From NCBI GenBank assembly GCA_019694835.1, contig JAIBBE010000012.1:1-7024 (forward strand): 7,024 bases of DNA, read 5' to 3'. The stretch comes from Fimbriimonadaceae bacterium (lineage in GTDB: Bacteria; Armatimonadota; Fimbriimonadia; Fimbriimonadales; Fimbriimonadaceae). This document shows, one piece after another, positions 6,742 to 7,024 of this stretch (its first letter is position 1; every line of letters starts with the position of its first letter). Below the pieces are notes generated by a model. That model did not search any database. It was given only the letters and a program-made list of their open reading frames with translations, and had not been told where the DNA came from. Both the position numbers and the translations under genes were made by a program.

Positions 6742-7024
6742 ATGAAGAGAAGACTCATTCTGAACTTCGCCTCAATGGCGGTGCTGCTCGGCTCGCTGCC
6801 GCTGGCGGCGCACGACGACAAGATTCACAAGGCGACGATCGGTGAGGTTGCAGCGGTCACGGTGGATGGTTTCGACCTTAGGACGAAGACGGGCATCGTG
6901 AAGGTGAAGTACTCCAGCAAGACGAAGTTCGAACGGAACGAGAAGGCGGCTGAGAAGAGCCAGATGCGTCAGGGCGAGAGGGTTGGTGTCATCGGCTCGA
7001 AGCTGCCTACCGGCGAGATCATGG
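6742..7024 (+). CDS. Small exported protein, OB-fold or DUF5666-like (partial, 3' end outside window)
   Basis: Ninety-four codons are visible and the frame stays open to the edge. Residues 1-23 (basic MKRR, then a hydrophobic stretch ending LPLAA) form a signal peptide, so the mature protein should be periplasmic and begin near HDDKIHK. What follows is a run of short beta strands with turn residues: ATIGEVAAVTVDGFDLRTKTG, VKVKYSSKTKFER, a charged Lys/Glu-rich loop, and GERVGVIGSKLPTGEIM. The GxVxxVxxxxFxLxTxxGxVxV pattern followed by a Gly-Asp/Glu-Arg-Val strand is characteristic of small OB-like beta-barrel proteins such as DUF5666 members. Similar small exported proteins often accompany HME-RND pumps; CusF, a periplasmic copper chaperone with an OB fold, is the best-known functional parallel, but its Met/Trp ligands are not seen here (only Met12, Met75 and Met94 beyond the initiator). 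A metal-chaperone role is therefore an inference from location. Confidence 0.75.
   Translation, partial: MKRRLILNFASMAVLLGSLPLAAHDDKIHKATIGEVAAVTVDGFDLRTKTGIVKVKYSSKTKFERNEKAAEKSQMRQGERVGVIGSKLPTGEIM

Overview
The window is GC-rich, densely coded and all on the + strand. Its core is a heavy-metal-efflux RND (HME-RND, CusCBA/CzcCBA type) operon: an outer-membrane factor (869-2089), a lipoprotein periplasmic adaptor (2086-3615), a CusA/CzcA-family inner-membrane permease (3627-6722), and a small exported protein that runs off the right edge (6742 onward). Gaps between these genes are a 4-base overlap, 11 bases and 19 bases, each with a good Shine-Dalgarno sequence, so one transcript is very likely. 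The host is a Gram-negative bacterium, since the system spans inner membrane, periplasm and outer membrane. The composition, the lipoprotein adaptor with an extra N-terminal domain, and the small His-rich protein in front suggest an Acidobacteriota-like organism, but that is an impression from protein style and not proof.

Left of the operon lie three smaller items. Positions 1-117 are the last 38 codons of an unrecognised protein. Positions 129-389 hold the C-terminal end of a multicopper oxidase, with a clean type-1/type-3 copper motif (HCH...H....M) but no room for the rest of the enzyme; this looks like a gene remnant. Positions 398-793 encode a 131-residue protein with a hydrophobic N-terminal segment and a dense histidine cluster, probably a periplasmic or membrane-anchored metal-binding protein. 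The 75-base gap before the outer-membrane factor carries an inverted repeat (805-823).

Inferred working model: metal ions in the periplasm are bound or handed over by small His-rich or OB-like exported proteins and by the adaptor, which has its own His-containing linker and a His-rich tail. The proton-driven permease then pumps them through the outer-membrane channel. The multicopper oxidase remnant hints at a copper history for the locus. However, the permease lacks the three-methionine copper/silver site known from E. coli CusA, so the present substrate cannot be fixed from sequence. The permease has an AcrB-like Asp-Asp plus Arg arrangement in its membrane relay, which is the most mechanistically interesting point in the window. 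I see no RNA genes, CRISPR arrays, insertion sequences or integrase genes.
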